A stretch of DNA of 64,000 nucleotides from Bacteroidota bacterium (lineage in GTDB: Bacteria; Bacteroidota; Bacteroidia; Flavobacteriales_D; Crocinitomicaceae), in NCBI GenBank assembly GCA_006226425.1, contig SBGX01000031.1:62001-126000 (forward strand). The letters run 5' to 3'. A model generated the notes under the pieces. It was not told where the DNA came from, made no database searches, and worked only from the letters and a program-made list of their open reading frames with translations. How positions within the stretch are numbered: position 1 is the first letter of the stretch; every line of letters starts with the position of its first letter. The position numbers were made by a program, and so were the translations under genes. Shown here piece after piece: positions 60,945-64,000 of this stretch.

Positions 60945-61994
60945 TTAATGAACAATCAGCTTGCGGCTAATACTTGACTGCTCTCCCTGAATCATCATAA
61001 TGTATTGTCCACGTGGCAACTCTCCCAAACTAATCTTCCCTTCAACTACTTTGCCCTGCGCTCTAACTTTTCCAAGGATATCCAGTAAGACATAAGTTTC
61101 AGCATCCGGACTGGTCATCAACATCACATCTTTTCCGCGTTGAACCGGATTCGGGTACAAGCTCCAGTTGGACTTTGCACTTTTTTCTTTAACAGATACA
61201 TTCTGTTGTGGTGCAAAACGATAAACCACCCCATCTCCGGCCACTCCGGAATAATCATTGGAAATTACTTCCAGGTTGGTATTGTTCACATAATCGGCCA
61301 TTTCATTCCCTGGTCCTCCAGACAATGTAATTCCTGTCAACAATGAATCAATCAAGGGAACCGCCACGGCAAGTGCCACCGTATTTTCTTTTACAAAGAA
61401 ATCATCACTGATATTCTGTGGACCATAATGGTATTCAATGATATTCGTTCCCTCATGAATCCAAATTTGGAATGACATAAACGAAGTGTTTGTCTTCAAT
61501 GAATCATATTCACGGTGCAAGCCCACCTGATCGTATTCAATCTTAAAAATGCGACTTCCCGCATTTCCTTCCGTCATATAACTAATCTTGGAGAAACCGG
61601 AATTCGAAATTTGTCGGTCAACGATATCAAGAGAGGTAGGCACCATCACAATGTTTGGATTAGCTGTCACGCTGAAACCATCTCCCTCATAAGTAATGGC
61701 CTCCCCGACACTGTCCGTCAAAAACACGATCCCATCAAAATAAATGGCAATCGAATCCAGTGTAAAACCATTGTGCTGAAATTCAAAGCCTAAAGGCATG
61801 TGTAAAGCTGGATTTGAAAGGATATCAAAAAAATCAGGATCCTCCCAAACACTGTCCTTATAGATTTCAGTTGCCCCACTCAGAGGCGTATACGTCTGAT
61901 TCAGCTTACTATAATCAAAAAATTGAGCCACCGCTCCGTAAGCAAAAGCAGTTAGCATCATTAAAGTTGTGGTAAATTTTCTCATACGCTTCAT
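60945..61994 (-). CDS. Secreted protein with type IX secretion sorting tail
   Basis: A 349-residue exported protein. The signal peptide (LMMLTAFAYGAVAQF, to about residue 23) may start at the first or the fourth codon. The mature part contains a beta-sandwich-like domain (LHMPLGFEFQHNGFTLDSIAIYFDGIVFL near residues 65-90, then FQIWIHEGTNIIEYHYGP) of a kind often seen in Bacteroidota surface proteins. The last 75 residues (WSLYPNPVQRGKDVMLM, LGKVRAQG, LPRGQYIMMIQGEQSSISRKLIV) are a type A sorting domain that directs type IX export. The function is unknown. It is divergent from the mini sorting-tail gene. Confidence 0.88.
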   Translation of the reverse strand: MKRMRKFTTTLMMLTAFAYGAVAQFFDYSKLNQTYTPLSGATEIYKDSVWEDPDFFDILSNPALHMPLGFEFQHNGFTLDSIAIYFDGIVFLTDSVGEAITYEGDGFSVTANPNIVMVPTSLDIVDRQISNSGFSKISYMTEGNAGSRIFKIEYDQVGLHREYDSLKTNTSFMSFQIWIHEGTNIIEYHYGPQNISDDFFVKENTVALAVAVPLIDSLLTGITLSGGPGNEMADYVNNTNLEVISNDYSGVAGDGVVYRFAPQQNVSVKEKSAKSNWSLYPNPVQRGKDVMLMTSPDAETYVLLDILGKVRAQGKVVEGKISLGELPRGQYIMMIQGEQSSISRKLIVH

Positions 61995-62106
61995 TTTAGA
62001 TTGTAAAATAAGTAAAAACTTGATCCCTCATGCTAAAATCAGGCCAAAATTTGCAGTCCGATCCAAATTTTACTATTTTAGATATGATCTAACACTAGCC
62101 AAGACG

Positions 62107-62466
62107 ATGAAACGTTTGCTCTTCCTGTTCTTACTTTCCACTGGTACATGTTTTTCGCAACTAAACTACCATGTCGATTTAAGTACGGATTCTCCATGTG
62201 GTCCTTTAAGCGTAAAAGAAAAAGCAGAAGTAGATGATTTTAAAGTGTATCCAAACCCAACACGGCAGTGCTTCATTCTTGAACATCTAGGGCAAATTCA
62301 ACGAATCACGTTATTAGACCTGACCGGTCGAGAAATTCACAACGAAAAAATTCAGTTTAGCAAACATCAAATTTGTCCCTCGTCCCCCATCCCTGCCGGG
62401 ACATATATCCTATGTCTTTATACAAATGAAACAAGGCTTCGGCATAAACTCCGCATCATTCCATGA
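62107..62466 (+). CDS. Miniature secreted protein: signal peptide plus type IX sorting tail
   Basis: A 119-residue protein from ATG 62107. The signal peptide is MKRLLFLFLLSTGTCFSQ. Only about 25 residues separate it from a type A sorting domain (KVYPNPTRQCFILEHL near residue 45, ITLLDLTGREIHNEK, SPIPAGTYILCLYTNETRLRHKLRIIP). There is thus no cargo domain. A longer frame from 61969 exists but overlaps the divergent gene. It overlaps the next gene by 4 bases (ATGA), so it is coupled to it. It could be a truncated gene, a carrier-like peptide or a small surface protein. Confidence 0.8.
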   Translation: MKRLLFLFLLSTGTCFSQLNYHVDLSTDSPCGPLSVKEKAEVDDFKVYPNPTRQCFILEHLGQIQRITLLDLTGREIHNEKIQFSKHQICPSSPIPAGTYILCLYTNETRLRHKLRIIP

Positions 62467-64000
62467 GTCTGAAAAAACTTCTTACGGTCTTCTTTCTACT
62501 GGTCGCCTTTACCGCAAGTACCCAGTTCATGCTGGAACCGATCCACAAGGATACCATTCGTCTGATGTGTCAGGCCAACGGAGGGGCGGTTCAATGGCAG
62601 CTATCCAGTGATTCCATTAACTGGCAGGATATTCCGGGGGCTCAGGACAGTTCTTATATCCATGTTGTCAATACCCTGGAGCTTCCAGTTTACATTCGAT
62701 CAAGGATTCAGGAAGAACAATGTGATCCTTATTTCTCGAGCACGATTCAACTCGCTAGCGAAATTCCATCGTACTACTGGTCAGACAATGATGCCTGGAA
62801 TAGCGGCATGAAACCCCAGGATGGAGAACTGGCTCAGATTCCTGAAAATAGGCGCATTTTACTGGACGAAAACACCGCCCAACTCAGCGGACTCGAAATT
62901 AGAGGAATTCTAGAGTTCATGCATCGCGATCTCGAATTGCAAAGTGACTATGTCCTGGTACAGGGTCGGCTACAGATTGGCAGCAATGAAATTCCCTTTG
63001 CAGAACAAGCTCTGATAACACTTACCGGGTCTGATTCAGAACAAAGCATTATGGACATGGGAACCCGGGGTATCCTCGTGATGGGAGGACAACTTGAACT
63101 GCATGGGACTCCTCCCCAACAGGTCTGGACCAAAATTGCAGCACATGCCAATGCAGGAAGCACCCAGATTGAACTCATTGAAGCAACTGATTGGTCTGTC
63201 GGAGACCAAATCGTACTCGGTCCAACGGATTATTACGAAGCGGCCAACGGAAATTCTGTTAGTCAGCGACTTACACTTACCAACATCGCTAATAATCAGC
63301 TTCAGTTTTCAGAAGCCCTACTCGCACATCGATGGGGACTACTACAATATGCCGGGTCAAATGGAATTTCCCTAGATAGCAATCAGCTTATTTCTCCTCC
63401 AATCCCTGATACAGACAGTACACATACCCCTAGAATTCTGGATGAAAGGGCTGTCGTTGGACACTTAAGCAGAAACATAGTCATTCAGGCGCCCGATGAT
63501 AGTTTGTGGCAGGAACAGGCCTTTGGAGCCCACATTATGATCATGGGAAGCAATGCGCAGGCCAGGTTTGACGGAGTAGAAATCAGAAGAGGAGGTCAAC
63601 GAGGGCGAATTCGTCGCTACCCCGTCCACTGGCACATGCTTAGCTACAGTGGTCCCCAAACACTGGGTGATGCCGAAGGGCAATACATCCGAAACTCCGT
63701 GATTAATGAATCTCGAAACCGGGGAATCGTCATTCATGGCACCAATGGCCTGGAAGTTCGGAAAAACGTTATCTATCATGTAGAAGGACACGGCATTTTC
63801 ACGGAAGATGCCGTTGAACGAAGAAATCTCATTGACAGTAACCTCGTGTTACACGTGCGCAATCCCAACTTGCCACAGAATTTGGCCCTGAAACAACATG
63901 AAGTCGGACAACGTGGTGCTTCTGGTTTCTGGATCAGTAATCCCGATAATACAGTCACGAATAATCATGCTGCTGATTGTGGTACTAATGGTTTTTGGTT
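62463..64000 (+). CDS. G8-domain/right-handed beta-helix secreted protein, CEMIP/TMEM2-like (partial)
   Basis: Read by hand from ATG 62463; the frame is open for 512 codons to the window edge. A signal-like leader (LKKLLTVFFLLVAFTAS) precedes an Ig-like stretch. A G8 domain lies near residues 100-230 (DGELAQIPENRRILLDE, LSGLEIRGILEFM, YVLVQGRLQIGSNEIPF). From about 370 the pattern of the animal CEMIP/TMEM2 beta-helix is clear: RRYPVHWHM near 385, VIHGTNGLEVRKNVIYHVEGHGIFTEDAVERRNLID near 422-458, GFWISNPDNTVTNN near 488, and GTNGFWF near 508. Those animal proteins bind or cut hyaluronan; here the polysaccharide is not known. The C-terminal end, and any sorting tail, is outside the window. Confidence 0.82.
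   Translation, partial: MSLKKLLTVFFLLVAFTASTQFMLEPIHKDTIRLMCQANGGAVQWQLSSDSINWQDIPGAQDSSYIHVVNTLELPVYIRSRIQEEQCDPYFSSTIQLASEIPSYYWSDNDAWNSGMKPQDGELAQIPENRRILLDENTAQLSGLEIRGILEFMHRDLELQSDYVLVQGRLQIGSNEIPFAEQALITLTGSDSEQSIMDMGTRGILVMGGQLELHGTPPQQVWTKIAAHANAGSTQIELIEATDWSVGDQIVLGPTDYYEAANGNSVSQRLTLTNIANNQLQFSEALLAHRWGLLQYAGSNGISLDSNQLISPPIPDTDSTHTPRILDERAVVGHLSRNIVIQAPDDSLWQEQAFGAHIMIMGSNAQARFDGVEIRRGGQRGRIRRYPVHWHMLSYSGPQTLGDAEGQYIRNSVINESRNRGIVIHGTNGLEVRKNVIYHVEGHGIFTEDAVERRNLIDSNLVLHVRNPNLPQNLALKQHEVGQRGASGFWISNPDNTVTNNHAADCGTNGFW

Noticed and set aside
61969-62106. Upstream extension of the mini sorting-tail protein
   Set aside because: It overlaps the divergent gene start and lacks a signal peptide; the ATG at 62107 gives a proper leader.
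1-64000. Mobile elements, prophage, CRISPR arrays
   Set aside because: No transposase, integrase, phage structural gene, terminal inverted repeat pair or regularly spaced repeat array was seen. The composition change in 12646-14238 has no mobile-element marks at its edges.

Overview
The window looks like chromosomal DNA of a member of the Bacteroidota, probably a flavobacteria-type lineage; the genus cannot be fixed from sequence alone. Support comes from type IX secretion sorting tails on three proteins, a FecI/FecR pair with an STN-domain protein, an outer-membrane beta-barrel TonB receptor, a TIGR02757 protein, a START-like protein, a DUF3127 protein, a single-chain E1 dehydrogenase, and repeated TAnnTTTG promoter elements (some with TTTG 18-20 bases upstream), the form typical of the primary sigma factor of this phylum. 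The DNA is moderately AT-rich and densely coding; no gene-free stretch exceeds about 300 bases. I see no insertion sequence, prophage, CRISPR array or integrase.

Layout. 1-7752 (minus strand): a long gene train of START-like protein, LptF/LptG-type permease, two glycosyltransferases, ribBA, a LolD-like ABC ATPase, a TIGR02757 protein and a BatA-like protein that runs off the left edge. 7981-16143: a membrane methyltransferase, a tRNA-Met with promoter and terminator, a PD40 protein, an EI24/CysZ-like membrane protein, purB, two tandem secreted paralogues of unknown function and a 49-codon small ORF. 16140-23834 (minus): TonB receptor plus MarR regulator with a visible operator/promoter, then mltG, a GNAT enzyme, an unknown protein, dapF, a PepD-type dipeptidase and a TatA/B protein. 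23927-33200: SRP RNA, transaldolase, RNase Z, a STAS protein, a GT-C-like membrane enzyme, a phosphoribosyltransferase next to murQ, a CDF transporter, a flavin reductase and the DUF3127 protein.

33204-49480: membrane proteins, a MORN-repeat lipoprotein, a cyclase-like orphan, a GT2/flippase pair divergent from ruvC, a DEAH helicase, trxB, then a tight plus-strand trio of TPR protein, phosphosulfolactate-synthase-like protein and WD40 protein, a TfoX-like protein, a 972-residue secreted PKD-type protein, a DUF1853 protein and a small XRE regulator. 49773-60870: a GIN-domain lipoprotein, the sigma/anti-sigma/STN module, a lipoprotein, a TauE-type exporter, a thioredoxin-like protein, trmN6-like and ettA genes, and the fused E1 gene ending at a strong terminator.

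60945-64000: three secreted proteins. A sorting-tail protein on the minus strand faces a miniature protein that is little more than signal peptide plus sorting tail. The latter overlaps by 4 bases a large gene, cut by the window edge, that encodes a G8 domain and a right-handed beta-helix resembling animal CEMIP/TMEM2 (hyaluronan-binding/degrading) proteins.

The themes that connect are envelope biogenesis (LptF/G, glycosyltransferases, MltG, DapF, MurQ, LolD-like), type IX secretion clients, and cell-surface signalling. The items I would look at first are the G8/beta-helix gene with its mini sorting-tail partner, the sigma/anti-sigma module whose STN domain is on a repeat-rich barrel-like protein instead of a TonB receptor, the orphan cyclase-like protein, and the AT-rich member of the tandem secreted pair.
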